DNA of 64,000 nt from Geminocystis sp. M7585_C2015_104 (GCA_015295805.1 DVEF01000001.1:1-64000); one strand, 5' to 3'. Counted from the stretch's first letter, positions 1 to 9,586 are shown. Numbers and translations are program-made. The notes: generated by a model from the letters alone, not told the origin.

Positions 1-250
1 CCCTCTCAGAAACCTACTCTTGTCGAGCCATAAAAATATTGAAATTATCAGGATTACGGGGAGGCGGAAGATAAATTACTCCCTGAAAGAGAAAAAATTA
101 TCTCCCAAAAGGGCAATTGTAATATATAAATTTAGATAATTTTGAAGCGAAGATAATGCATTTGAAATTTCGAAAAGAATATGACATTAATAACATAGTA
201 CTGGGTCCAGTGGAAGGTGGAAATTATTTGGAATAAGAACAACCTTATAG

Positions 251-1632
251 TGTAAGTGCTACCTTCACCTGGCAAGGGAAAAATATAATCTCTTTACCAT
301 ACCTGGCACTAATTGGGTAATTGTAGTAATTATAGTTACAAAATATTTTAAAAGAGCGGTACAACAACTACTAACACTCTTTTTGGCAGTGGCAATTATT
401 TTGGGTTTTGTGGCTATAGGAGTGATTTTTCTCCTTTCTCGTCAACTGTCTAAACCCATAAGAAAACTGGCAGAAACAGCCACAGAATTTGCCACAGGAA
501 ATATGGAAGTAAAAGCAGCAGAGGAAGGTAGTTGGGAAACTGTATATCTTGCCCAAAGTTTTAACCACCTGGTAGCAGAAGTTAAGAATTTACTAGCAGA
601 AAAACAAAAATCCCTAGAAGTAGCAGAAAACTTAGCACAGATGCTACAGAAACAAAAACAAAGAATTGGGAAAAATCTGTTTATTCTTCAAGGGGTAGTG
701 GAGGAAGCAGCAAAAGGTAACCTGACAGTAAACGCGCCTCTGTGTGAGGGGGAGGTGGGAATCGTCGCTGATTTCTTCAATAGTATCATTGAGAGTCTAA
801 GGGATATTGTCCTTGGTGTCAAGGAGAGTGCCATAAAGGTAACACAGTCTCCGACTAGACAGCAAGAAGAAATAAAAACCCTTGCCGCCGACGCCATCTA
901 TCAGTCAGAAAAGATTGAAGAGGTGTTTGAATTGGTGCAACAATTAAACCCTTCCATCCAAAAAATAGCGGAAAACACCACCCATGTGGCCAAGACAGCC
1001 TCTCATGCCGAGTTGCTAAAACCGGCGAAAAAGCCATTGAAGAGACAGTCCACGCCATTTTACATCTAAAAGATATCATAGAAAATACCGCAAAAAAGGT
1101 AAAACAACTGGGGGATTCTTCCCAGAAAATTACTAAGGCATTATCCCTCATTAACCAGATTGCCCTACAAACTAATATACTCGCTATTAACGCCAGTGTA
1201 GAAGCCGCTCGTGCCGGCGAAGAAGGAAGAGGCTTTGCCGTGGTAGCAGAAGAAATTGGGCAATTGGCTAACAAATCTGCCGCCGCTACCCGGGAAATTG
1301 AAGAAATTGTGCAGTTAATCCGCCAAGAGACTGCCGATGTGGTCACCGCCATGAGAAATGGCACTAATCAAGTTACTAAAAGCAACACAACAGTAACTCG
1401 GGCAAAAGAGAATTTTGAGGAAATTGTCAAGTTAATCAACCATAACCTCCAACCCATTGTCAGTGCCACTACTTCTCATACAGAGATAGCACAAAATCTT
1501 TTCCAGCTGACACAATCCCTTGCTTCTTTTTCTCAGGAGACTCTTTCCATTCCCCGTCAGGTTACGGCTTCCCTCGCAGATACCATCTCTCACACTATGC
1601 AATTAAAAGATTCTGTAGAAGTCTTCCCATGA
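251..1632 (+). pseudogene. Decayed methyl-accepting chemotaxis/phototaxis receptor (PilJ/PixJ-like)
   Basis: An open frame from about 251 gives the end of a sensor domain (IPGTNWVIVV), a transmembrane helix near 385-440 and a HAMP domain (SKPIRKLAETATEFATGN). Around 1019 the frame breaks. The signalling hairpin resumes in another frame up to the stop at 1632, with the conserved tip [20 protein letters not shown] and [15 protein letters not shown]. No intact N-terminal sensor half is visible upstream in 1-250, where stops interrupt every frame I followed. In this family the receptor passes signals through CheW to CheA for type IV pilus motility or phototaxis. It sits directly before CheA remnants in the same orientation, the usual order of cyanobacterial pil/pix chemotaxis operons. 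Which of the pil, pix or third (hik18/36-type) systems it came from cannot be decided here. Confidence 0.8.
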
Positions 1633-1659
1633 TGAATGACAGCCACAAACTGCAATGAC

Positions 1660-1997
1660 TTAGACTAGAATTTCTCCAAGAGGCTAAAAAATACATTGAG
1701 ACATTACATGCCACCCTTTTAGTCTCCCCACCAGATGTGGAAAAACTGTTACAAGTCACACACAAGGGGGGCGCCGCTATTGTTGAGTATACACATTTAA
1801 GTGATTTGGCTCATCAGCTGGAGGATTTTTTTTTAATTATCAAGGTGGGCAAAGTTAAAATCAATGAGGAGATAAAAAACCATTTGCTTTTAGCCGTTGA
1901 TTGTCTCAAAGAATTAGTTAATTTATCCTCACAGCCACAAGAAATTCCCCCAATGGTTGCAGACAATATTATAGCAAATATTTACTATTTTTCCTAA
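1660..1997 (+). pseudogene. CheA remnant: Hpt (P1) domain
   Basis: The translation from about 1660 (FLQEAKKYIETLHATLLVSP) runs into VTHKGGAAIVEY and LSDLAHQLEDFF, the recognisable core of a histidine phosphotransfer domain of cyanobacterial hybrid CheA kinases. The usual motif is HTLKGGAA; here the two residues between the phosphorylated histidine and KGGAA are missing. The only ATG lies at 1737, inside the domain, and no ribosome binding site precedes it. The frame ends at 1997 far short of the rest of the kinase. I read it as part of one broken cheA gene with the pieces at 2144, 2656 and 3500. Confidence 0.7.
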
Positions 1998-2143
1998 ATT
2001 AATTAGCATTTTGGCTACGAGTAATACGAGGTTTTTATAGGAGTAAAAGTATAATTATATTTTTGAAGATTAACCGAAAACATTTCTACAACAAATCAGA
2101 ATAATTAGCAAGGCAAAACAGCAAACAATACCCTTCAGAGTTA

Positions 2144-2596
2144 GTGGATTGTTTGGAACATTTAACTGGGGTTGCCTTCATGTTATACTTACCGTATTTT
2201 GCTGATTTTTGCTCCTCTTTAAAAAGCCATATTTATGTTAATTTGTTAGGGCATAATGACTATATACTAAAGAATCTAGGGAACATTCAGGCGTTGGTTT
2301 TATCCGGGCAAGCACAACTTATTCCTTCCACTTTTGTCGAACTCCCAACACCAAAAGAATCAAAGTATCCCTGGAAAATAACACCAATTCCTCTCCCACT
2401 ACCGGAATTAAACTGGCTGGTATTCCGGCTAACCATAGATAGAAACCGACTAAATTTGCTTTTGACGAAACTCCACTCCCTCAAAGATAATGAAGACTTG
2501 GCATTGAAGGAAAATTTTACCATATGCCTGGAAGAAGAATTCGAGAAAATACTGCGATATTTAACAGTTACTAATAGACTCATTAATCGTATATAA
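2144..2596 (+). pseudogene. Probable central fragment of the broken cheA
   Basis: An open frame of 150 residues without a convincing start or ribosome binding site, lying between the Hpt fragment and the kinase core in the same orientation. The sequence has no motif that I can assign with confidence; it has helical, charged stretches (DRNRLNLLLTKLHSLKDNED) that would fit the linker or dimerisation part of a large hybrid CheA. Its assignment rests on position only. It could instead be an unrelated small gene, though lack of translation signals argues against this. Confidence 0.35.
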
Positions 2597-2655
2597 AAAT
2601 AGGAATAAGACTATTTTAAAATATAATAATGACCTGAAAAAAGGGAGGGAATCAG

Positions 2656-3480
2656 ATAGCTAAAATTCAGTGTAAAGATGTTTTCTTAGAAGTAAAAGGG
2701 AAAAATGGATTAATAGAAAGGAACATTTTGGAGAGACTAAAAGAGCCAATAACACACCTATTTCGGAATGCCATTGCCCATGAAATTGAAAACCCATCCG
2801 AGCGCAAATTAAAGGGAAAACCGCCCTAAGGATTAATTTCCATAAAGGCTGTTAGCCAAGGCAATGAAATAATTATAACGGCGGCTGATGATGGCAGAGG
2901 GATAGACATAGAAAAAATAAGATTAAAGGGAGAAAAAATGGGGTTACAAAGAGAAAAATTAAAGAGGATGACAGAAGAAGAATTGATAAAACTAATTTTC
3001 ACGCCGGGTTTCACCACAGCCAGTCAGGTAACATCCTTGGCGGGGAGGGGGGTAGGATTGGATGTGGTAAGGGAGGCAGTGGAGGCAATGGGGGGAAGAG
3101 TGGAAGTAAAAACAGAGTTGAATGTAGGCACTAGGTTTACCCCCTTATCCGTGTCTGTAATGAGGGTTTTGTTGGTAGGGGTGAGAGGTTTTTTATTGGC
3201 TTTTGCCACCAATTCTATCGGGGAAGTTAAACTCTTTTTCCCGGATATAGGCAATAAGATAAAACTAGTCTTCCTATCGGATTGGCTGCAATTTCACTAT
3301 GCCTCGCCAATAAGGGAGAAAATGCCGAGGGTTTGGATGCCCCTAGTGGTGATAACGGGGGAGAATGGAAATGAGGTAGGATTTGTGGTGGATAGCTATT
3401 GGGGGAAAAAGAGGCAGTGAATATGGCGTTGTCTTAGCAGATGGATGGCAGTATAGCAGTGTTAGTAGAGTCAAAATCCT
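2656..3480 (+). pseudogene. CheA remnant: histidine kinase ATPase core and CheW-like domain
   Basis: The translation shows the N box HLFRNAIAHEIENP at about 2755-2800, the G1 box ADDGRGID near 2885, the F box PGFTTAS near 3005 and the G2 box GRGVGLDVVREAVEAMGG near 3045. These are followed by the CheW-like P5 domain (SVMRVLLVGVRGFLLAFATNSIGEV). A stop codon near 2827 splits the N box from G1, and the P5 domain runs into a stop at 3420 and continues out of frame. CheA kinases phosphorylate response regulators in answer to chemoreceptors. The interrupted frame means that no working kinase can be made from this copy. Confidence 0.8.
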
Positions 3481-3499
3481 TAATCCAATGGCTGGAAAA

Positions 3500-3809
3500 A
3501 ACCCCTAGAAGATACAAAAGAATTCCGACTGTAGACGACTCAGCCAATGTCAGAAAGATGTTAGCCTGGACTTTAGAAAATGCCAATTACCCGGCGAGGC
3601 AAAAGACGGGAAAAACGCTGTAATTTCCGACTTAGAAATGCCAAAGAAAGATGGTTTTGGGTTATTGGCAAGTATAAAAAAACATTCCCATTGGCGACAA
3701 ATTCCTGTGATTATTCTAACCTCCAGGACTATCGTCTGCCGATGATTTTTTGGCTAAACCCTTTTCGGCAACAGAATTACTCCACACCCTCTCCCGCACT
3801 AACCTATGA
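3500..3809 (+). pseudogene. Receiver domain remnant fused to the broken cheA
   Basis: Three pieces of one receiver domain appear in different frames: IPTVDDSANVRKMLAWTLENA at about 3523-3590, then AVISDLEMPKKDGFGLLASI with the phospho-acceptor Asp near 3620-3680 followed by PVIILTS, and DDFLAKPFSATELLHTLSRTN ending at the stop 3807-3809. These match beta1, beta3, beta4 and beta5 of a CheY-like receiver with the conserved lysine. At least two frameshifts and a small deletion separate them. Receivers at the C-terminus are normal in cyanobacterial hybrid CheA proteins such as PixL, so this is the tail of the same dead gene. Confidence 0.75.
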
Positions 3810-4017
3810 TTATAAACCCCACGGCCTATCGTCTCATAATACATTACGCTCAACGTTAAAACTGTCTGCCAATGCTATTATAAACAGTGATCTTTTAAAA
3901 TACAAAAGTAAACTTTAAATACATTAATATTACAAAGTTAGGAGCGCAGGGGGAGAATTTCCACATCACTGGGGGTGGGGCGTGTAGGCCCTCAGGGGCA
4001 TTAAACACATAAGTGTC

Positions 4018-4245
4018 TTACATGACAGTTGCGCCAATTGAAACCATACCAAACCAGGAAAAGTCGGCGAGGGGACAGTCTTTGGCTTTCGTAGCTAAGG
4101 GGCTTCCGTCGGCTAATACCTCTGCCGGCTTCCAATCAAGGGCGCCGATGCCCACGTTCACCCCCAATTTTGTATTATTATATTTCCCTTGGCGGGTGGC
4201 GTGGGGGTTTGCCTTTGATATATAGCCCCTGAAGACAGCAAACAC
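4018..4245 (-). other. Orphan short ORF, origin unknown
   Basis: A 75-residue reading frame starting MFAVFRGYISKANPHATR, with an overlapping frame of 70 residues on the opposite strand (4013-4225). Neither has a clear ribosome binding site. The minus-strand translation carries LDWKPAEVLADGSPLATK, which reminds me of the variable C-terminal tails of IS200/IS605-type TnpB proteins; the resemblance is too weak to call. The local base composition is richer in G and C than the pseudogene tract before it. It may be a leftover of a mobile element or a non-coding stretch. Confidence 0.2.
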
Positions 4246-4364
4246 CGGCCATCAAACAGTAGTGGTAGCTACCAACAGAGCTTTTTTCTCCTCATATATT
4301 CCCCGCCCCCGGCACTTGCAACCACTATGCCAGATTCCCCTTCTTGATGGGGACAGGCTAAACC

Positions 4365-5096
4365 CTACATCTCATCCTTCAATCTACCATCCTCCATCAT
4401 GATGATACGGTCTGCTACATCCAAAATACGGTCATCATGGGTAACTATAAGGATAGTACAACCTTGTTCTCGTGCCAGTCTTTCCATGATGTCTACCACA
4501 TCCCGCCCGGCTTTACTGTCTAGGGCGGCGGTAGGCTCATCTGCCAAAACCAACTGGGGATGGGGTGCTAATGCCCGGGCTATTGCCACTCTTTGTTTTT
4601 GCCCTCCAGATAGGTTTTCCGGATAGTAGTTTATTCTTTCCCCCAACCCTACCGCCTCTAATATTTCCCTTGATTTTTTCTCTATCTCCCTATCAGTATA
4701 TTCTGGATGTAGTTCCAAGGACATTTTTACATTTTGTTGGGCGGTAAGGGAGTTTAATAAATTATGAGCCTGGAATATGTAGCCTATTTTTCTCCTAGTT
4801 TGAATCAGTAGCTTTTCTGGGGCATTTACTAACTCTTGCCCGAACACTTTTAAACTTCCGTGGTGGGCAGTGCGGAGGGCGCCAATGAGGGTGAGAAGGG
4901 TAGTTTTGCCCGAGCCGGAAGGCCCTTTCATTATCACAATTTCTCCTTTCTTTAGGGTGAGATTAATGTCAAACAGTATTTGTTTTCGCATTGCCCCTTT
5001 GCCGTAGAAGAAGTCTAGATTTCGAATTTCTACCACCTTTTCCGTCTCTTGGTTTTCTTGTTGCTTGCTCAGAGAATTTGTTTCTAAAAAAAACAT
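4365..5096 (-). CDS. DevA-type ABC transporter ATP-binding protein
   Basis: A complete ABC ATPase of 243 residues. Walker A is GPSGSGKTTLL (about residue 58), the Q loop is YIFQAHNLL, the signature is LSGGQKQRVAIARAL (about 163), Walker B is LVLADEPTAALD and the H loop is IVTHDD. The pattern matches the DevA/LolD/MacB branch, whose members power MacB-like permeases (DevC) with a membrane-fusion partner (DevB) in exporting lipids, glycolipids or peptides. No DevB or DevC gene lies in this window. It is transcribed in the same direction as the PBP gene upstream with a 63 bp gap. The first 20 residues are not conserved, so an internal start is possible. Confidence 0.85.
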   Translation of the reverse strand: MFFLETNSLSKQQENQETEKVVEIRNLDFFYGKGAMRKQILFDINLTLKKGEIVIMKGPSGSGKTTLLTLIGALRTAHHGSLKVFGQELVNAPEKLLIQTRRKIGYIFQAHNLLNSLTAQQNVKMSLELHPEYTDREIEKKSREILEAVGLGERINYYPENLSGGQKQRVAIARALAPHPQLVLADEPTAALDSKAGRDVVDIMERLAREQGCTILIVTHDDRILDVADRIIMMEDGRLKDEM

Positions 5097-5159
5097 AGCC
5101 TCTCCCCCTTCTATTTCCTATTTTTATTGTAGCTTAAAGTGTTCAATTTTTTACAGAGA

Positions 5160-7409
5160 TTAAAGAGTTTTTTTCATAAATTTTCCCCATAAAAGGGCCG
5201 CCTGTTTACTGCTACTGTGGGTGGGGGAATTGTCATCATTTCCTAACCAAATACCGGTAATAAGATTGTTTTTGGGAAGATAGCCGATAAACCACAAATC
5301 TACCCCCTTGTTAGTAGTGCCCGTCTTACCGGCTTCATCATATCCCAAACGGGCTGCCCCGCCTGTGCCTGAAGTGATTACCTTTTGTAACATGCGGTGC
5401 ATGGTCTGGGCGGTTTGGGGTTTAATTACCTGTTTCTGCTCGTCCCCATTTTCGTTAAACTGATATACTATCCTACATGTTTTGTGATTTTGGGAGTCCT
5501 CACAGTCTCGGCCATCCCGTATCACTTTGATAGCGTGGGGGCGTGACCAAATGCCGTTGTTGGCAAAGGGGGTATAGGCGCCAGTGATTTCCAACACGTT
5601 GACTTCGCTTTGCCCCAACACCAACCCTGGTACCGCCTGTAAGGGGGATTGGATACCCATTTTATGAGCAGTAGCCACCACCGTGTCTAAGCCCACATCC
5701 TGGGCCACCCTCAGGGCAACAGCATTCTCCGACTGTGCCAAGGCTATTTCCATGTTAGCCGCACCCCCCACCCTCTCGCAAGCCCTATACAAAAATCCCC
5801 GCCAACGCAAAGGGGCACAAGAGTATACTTTAGTGGGGGGAATACCCTTCTCTAGGGCTGCTGTATAGGCGAATACCTTAAAAGTTGACCCAGGTTGCCT
5901 TTGGGCTTGGGTGGCGCGGTTGAATTGGCTTTCTTGGAAGTCTTTACCCCCCACCATGGCTACTATCTCCCCGGTTTTACTGTTGAGGGTGACGAGGGCT
6001 CCTTGACTGAAGTTGTTTTGTTTACCATTGGTTGCAAGATGCTCCTTTAAACTCTCCTCCGCCAGTTTCTGGATTTTGGGATTAAGTCCAGTTTCGATGA
6101 TAAAATCCCCCTCTTTCGTCAAATCCTCCCCCAACAACTCCCTCATTTCCCTAAAAACATGACTGTAGTAGTATGGGGCAATCACCCGGGAAAAGGCATC
6201 CCTGGCTTGAGGACTAATTTCAATTCTAGACCTTCTGGCCTCTGCCGCCTCCTCCTGGCTAATCATCCCCAAACTCAACATCCTGGAAATCACCCGGTTG
6301 CGCAAATTTACAGCCGCATCGTAATTCTGTACCGGGTTATAAGCGTTGGGAGCCGGTAAAATGGCCACTAGAGTGGCAGCTTCGTTTAAAGTTAACTCCT
6401 TGGCAGGCTTGTTGAAGTAGAAATGGGCTGCATCCTCGAATCCATATAGGTTGAAGCCTAGATAAACCCGGTTTAGATAAGTCTTGAGGATAGTATCCTT
6501 GCTGTATAATGCCTCTAGTTTCAAGGCTACCATCATCTCCCGCCATTTACGGGCAAGACTGTTTTCCCTTCCTACTGCTGGATATATACTACGGGCCAAC
6601 TGTTGAGTAATTGTACTGGCCCCCTGTCTGATTTCCCCCTCCCTATTAACCAGGAAAGCACGAATTATGCCAATAGGATCAACTCCAAAATGCCAATAAA
6701 AACGGCTGTCTTCCGAGGCTATGAGGGCTTTTGGGATTAAGCCAAAGTCTGAAAGGCTTTCCAATTCTCGGTGGGTTGAGTCAATCCGAGGCGCCAGTAG
6801 AGTCTTGCCATCATTGGCATATACCACTGTTTGCCCCCCCACATGGTCCGGAATTGGATATACTTGGTATTTACTCCACTCCCAACCAATAAAACTTAGT
6901 CCTAGCAGTAAACCAAAGCCAGTGGTAAAAACGCCATGACGCAGAAGATATGTCCAATTGCTTAAACCCTTGTCAAAACGGATTTCTATTCCCTCCGCTA
7001 ATTCCGGAGGACCTAGGGTTACTACATCGTTATGATAAAGAGTAAGAGAATCACACCTCTTTTCCCCATAGTAAACCCCATTGGTAGAGTTTAAATCCCT
7101 TATGACAAACCGCCTTGGGTTTTTCTCATCCCTTTCTACTACACAGTGAATCTGGCTTACAATTGGACTACGGATAACTATATCACAGTTCTTGCTACTA
7201 CGCCCGATTACATAACGATCTCCCAGAAGAGGATAACGGTAGTGGGATTGTCCACAACGAATATACAAGGAGGGAACTGGACGATTAGACTTCAAAGGGG
7301 GAAGATATACCCTGGATTGGACCGTATTCCAAATGTCACTAACAGTACGACTGACAGCGGTCATAAAAGAATTGTTGCTATTATGACCATTAGACTTGTT
7401 GTCCATCAT
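5160..7409 (-). CDS. FHA-domain class A penicillin-binding protein (bifunctional PBP1)
   Basis: A 749-residue bifunctional peptidoglycan synthase. Residues about 45-145 form a forkhead-associated domain (RYVIGRSSKNCDIVIRSPIVSQIHC, then STNGVYY). A membrane helix follows near 160-178. The glycosyltransferase-51 domain has EDSRFYWHFGVDPIGIIRA and QGASTITQQLAR (about 235-290). The transpeptidase has the serine motif GSTFK, SEN and KTGTTN (about 695). It polymerises lipid II and crosslinks stem peptides at the outer face of the membrane. The FHA domain binds phosphothreonine and is on the cytoplasmic side, suggesting control by a Ser/Thr kinase (inference). It diverges from the SEDS gene, with 66 bp between the starts. 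Confidence 0.93.
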   Translation of the reverse strand: MMDNKSNGHNSNNSFMTAVSRTVSDIWNTVQSRVYLPPLKSNRPVPSLYIRCGQSHYRYPLLGDRYVIGRSSKNCDIVIRSPIVSQIHCVVERDEKNPRRFVIRDLNSTNGVYYGEKRCDSLTLYHNDVVTLGPPELAEGIEIRFDKGLSNWTYLLRHGVFTTGFGLLLGLSFIGWEWSKYQVYPIPDHVGGQTVVYANDGKTLLAPRIDSTHRELESLSDFGLIPKALIASEDSRFYWHFGVDPIGIIRAFLVNREGEIRQGASTITQQLARSIYPAVGRENSLARKWREMMVALKLEALYSKDTILKTYLNRVYLGFNLYGFEDAAHFYFNKPAKELTLNEAATLVAILPAPNAYNPVQNYDAAVNLRNRVISRMLSLGMISQEEAAEARRSRIEISPQARDAFSRVIAPYYYSHVFREMRELLGEDLTKEGDFIIETGLNPKIQKLAEESLKEHLATNGKQNNFSQGALVTLNSKTGEIVAMVGGKDFQESQFNRATQAQRQPGSTFKVFAYTAALEKGIPPTKVYSCAPLRWRGFLYRACERVGGAANMEIALAQSENAVALRVAQDVGLDTVVATAHKMGIQSPLQAVPGLVLGQSEVNVLEITGAYTPFANNGIWSRPHAIKVIRDGRDCEDSQNHKTCRIVYQFNENGDEQKQVIKPQTAQTMHRMLQKVITSGTGGAARLGYDEAGKTGTTNKGVDLWFIGYLPKNNLITGIWLGNDDNSPTHSSSKQAALLWGKFMKKTL

Positions 7410-7475
7410 CTTTATCTCACCCTCACTGTGGCAGAAAGGTTACAATTATAAGGTCTTATCACCCATTCATGGCTG

Positions 7476-8723
7476 ATGAATGACAACTCCAAGCAAAATC
7501 ATTTAGACTGGCTATTAATCGTCCTGATTATTGGTTTGAGTTTATTTGGCACTATAGTTATCTATAGTACTCAAGCCTATAAACAAGGCACTGACTGGCA
7601 ACAACAGTTAATCATAGTGTTGATAGGCAGCATTATTATGATGCGCCTGTCCTATTTCTCCTATGAAAGACTATTACAACTACACTGGTGGATTTATTGG
7701 TTTAGCAATTCCCTCCTGGTATTAGTATTGTTCATAGGCCAAACCATAAATGGTGCCCAGAGTTGGATTAACATTGCCGGCTTCAACTTTCAACCCTCCG
7801 AATTGTCCAAAGTCGCCCTAATTATCAGTTTAGCCGCCATTTTGGCTCAAAAGGACGCCTCTCATATTTCCCGTCTCCTTCCCATAGCTCTTCTGGTAGC
7901 AGTACCTTGGACTTTGATAATGTTACAACCGGATCTGGGCACAGGGTTAGTATTTGGCGCCATAGCCCTCACCATGATATACTGGGCCAATGCCAGTCTG
8001 GGATGGATACTGTTAATCCTCTCACCCCTCATCTCCGCCTTCTTGTACAACATTGTCTTCCCCATCTGGCTAGTTTTTTTAATTGGCATGATTTTCATAG
8101 CCTGGTTTACCCTCCCACAGGCAATCCGCAGTTTATGGGCTTTGGTAACCCTCGTAATAAACTATGGTGCCGGCCAGTTAGGACATATTCTCTGGGATTT
8201 GCTCAAACCCTATCAAAAAGCCCGTCTTACCCTTTTCCTCAATCCTGAACAAGATCCCCTTGGTGGCGGTTATCATTTAATTCAGTCTAAAATTGCCATA
8301 GGCTCGGGTGGTTTATGGGGCAATGGTTTTCTCAAAGGCACTCAAACCTATCTTAACTTTGTCCCTGAACAACATACAGACTTTATCTTTAGTGCCATTG
8401 GCGACCAATTTGGCTTTGTAGGTTGTCTGATTATTTTAGTAATATACTGGTTGATATGTTGGCGGCTTGTATTGATTGCCCTACAAGCAAGAGACAATTT
8501 TGGTTCCCTTATTGCCATTGGCGTTTTGGGCATGACTGCCTTCCAGGCCATTCTCAACATCTCCATGACTATTGGTTTAGCACCCATTACTGGTATCCCT
8601 TTACCACTCCTCAGTTACGGCCGTTCATATCTCCTCAGCAATTTTATCGCCTTTGGTATAGTAGAATCTGTAGCAAACAATAGGGTAGTCCTTCCTAAAC
8701 CAAAAAGGGTTAAATACCGCTAA
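7476..8723 (+). CDS. rodA: SEDS peptidoglycan polymerase, RodA/FtsW family
   Basis: A polytopic membrane protein of 415 residues with about ten hydrophobic segments. Family marks include GAQSWINIAGFNFQPSELSK, the LQPDLGTGLVF motif with its catalytic Asp, and the C-terminal NISMTIGLAPITGIPLPLLSYG. SEDS proteins are lipid II glycan polymerases that work with a penicillin-binding protein. The length and sequence suit RodA (elongation) more than FtsW. Reading LLSYGRS where SYGGS is usual is a small deviation. It faces the PBP gene across a short divergent promoter region, so the two may be expressed together. Confidence 0.88.
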   Translation: MNDNSKQNHLDWLLIVLIIGLSLFGTIVIYSTQAYKQGTDWQQQLIIVLIGSIIMMRLSYFSYERLLQLHWWIYWFSNSLLVLVLFIGQTINGAQSWINIAGFNFQPSELSKVALIISLAAILAQKDASHISRLLPIALLVAVPWTLIMLQPDLGTGLVFGAIALTMIYWANASLGWILLILSPLISAFLYNIVFPIWLVFLIGMIFIAWFTLPQAIRSLWALVTLVINYGAGQLGHILWDLLKPYQKARLTLFLNPEQDPLGGGYHLIQSKIAIGSGGLWGNGFLKGTQTYLNFVPEQHTDFIFSAIGDQFGFVGCLIILVIYWLICWRLVLIALQARDNFGSLIAIGVLGMTAFQAILNISMTIGLAPITGIPLPLLSYGRSYLLSNFIAFGIVESVANNRVVLPKPKRVKYR

Positions 8724-8769
8724 TATTCCTTTATGTCTTCTAGAATTCCCCCGCACATCTAGAGGAAAA

Positions 8770-9510
8770 ATGAGTATAAAGGCAGTGCTTTTTGACTTCA
8801 ATGGCATTATTATCAAAGACGAGGAGATCCATCAGCAGTTAATAGATGAGCTCCTTTTGGAGGAAAATTTACAGCCTTCTCGACCGGGAGAATATCAAAG
8901 ATACTGTCTGGGGAGAAACGACTATTCTGCTATTAAAAATATTCTAGAAGCCCGTGGCAGATTTGTCCAAAATGAATACCTGGATAAACTGGTCAAAAAA
9001 AAAGGAAAACTCTACCTACAAATCCTATCAACCATGGAGACAATACCCATTTTTGAAGGGGTAAGAGAATTTATCCAATCCCTCCAGACAAGAAATCTCC
9101 CTCTGGCAATAGTTAGTGGCGCCCTACGACAAGATATAGAATATGTCCTAGAAAAAACTAACCTGAAACAACACTTTCCTGTTGTAGTAGCCGGGGATGA
9201 AATCAAAGCCAGTAAACCCTCCCCAGAAGCCTATCTCTTGGCATTAACAAAATTAAATCAAATATCCCCCCTTTTAGATATAAAACCCCAACACTGTCTG
9301 GTAATCGAAGACACACTAGTAGGCATCGCTAGTGGCAAAAACGCCGGTATGACTGTGGTAGCCGTAGCCAACACCTACCCCCTCCACATACTCCAACGGC
9401 ACGCTAACTGGTGCGTTGACCGTCTCTCCCAAATCGACCTGGACTGGATTAATCAGGTGCTGGCCAAAAAAACAACAGAATCTGCTATAATGGAACAACA
9501 GATGGAATAA
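8770..9510 (+). CDS. HAD-superfamily hydrolase, beta-phosphoglucomutase-like
   Basis: A 246-residue haloacid dehalogenase-type phosphatase. Motif I is FDFNGIIIKDEE, where the first Asp is the nucleophile and the usual second Asp (DxD) is replaced by Asn. Motif II is IVSGA (about 115), the motif III lysine lies in ASKPSPEAYL (about 155), and motif IV is CLVIEDTLVGIASGKNAG (about 178). The helical cap after motif I places it with beta-phosphoglucomutase and phosphoglycolate phosphatase relatives. The Asn in motif I could weaken general acid catalysis. An AGAGGAAAA element sits before the ATG. The stop is only 3 bases from tRNA-Ala on the same strand, so the two may share a transcript. The substrate is unknown. 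Confidence 0.85.
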   Translation: MSIKAVLFDFNGIIIKDEEIHQQLIDELLLEENLQPSRPGEYQRYCLGRNDYSAIKNILEARGRFVQNEYLDKLVKKKGKLYLQILSTMETIPIFEGVREFIQSLQTRNLPLAIVSGALRQDIEYVLEKTNLKQHFPVVVAGDEIKASKPSPEAYLLALTKLNQISPLLDIKPQHCLVIEDTLVGIASGKNAGMTVVAVANTYPLHILQRHANWCVDRLSQIDLDWINQVLAKKTTESAIMEQQME

Positions 9511-9513
9511 CCT

Positions 9514-9586
9514 GGGGCATTAGCTCAGCTGGTAGAGCGCTGCGATCGCACCGCAGAGGTCAGGGATTCGAGTTCCCTATGCTCCA
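9514..9586 (+). tRNA. tRNA-Ala (anticodon CGC)
   Basis: A complete cloverleaf: acceptor GGGGCAT pairs with ATGCTCC, the D stem is GCTC/GAGC, the anticodon stem is CTGCG/CGCAG around loop ATCGCAC (anticodon CGC), and the T arm is AGGGA-TTCGAGT-TCCCT. The discriminator is A and the CCA end is not encoded. The anticodon stem and loop contain the octamer GCGATCGC, identical to the HIP1 core that is very common in many cyanobacterial genomes. Confidence 0.95.

Noticed and set aside
43-250. Intact gene at the left end
   Set aside because: All three plus-strand frames have stops and the minus strand shows nothing convincing; it is probably the decayed sensor region of the chemoreceptor.
3950-4010. 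Small RNA related to the tandem units at 63.2-63.6 kb
   Set aside because: Both contain GGGGCGTG, but no consensus promoter precedes this site and the other shared blocks are absent.
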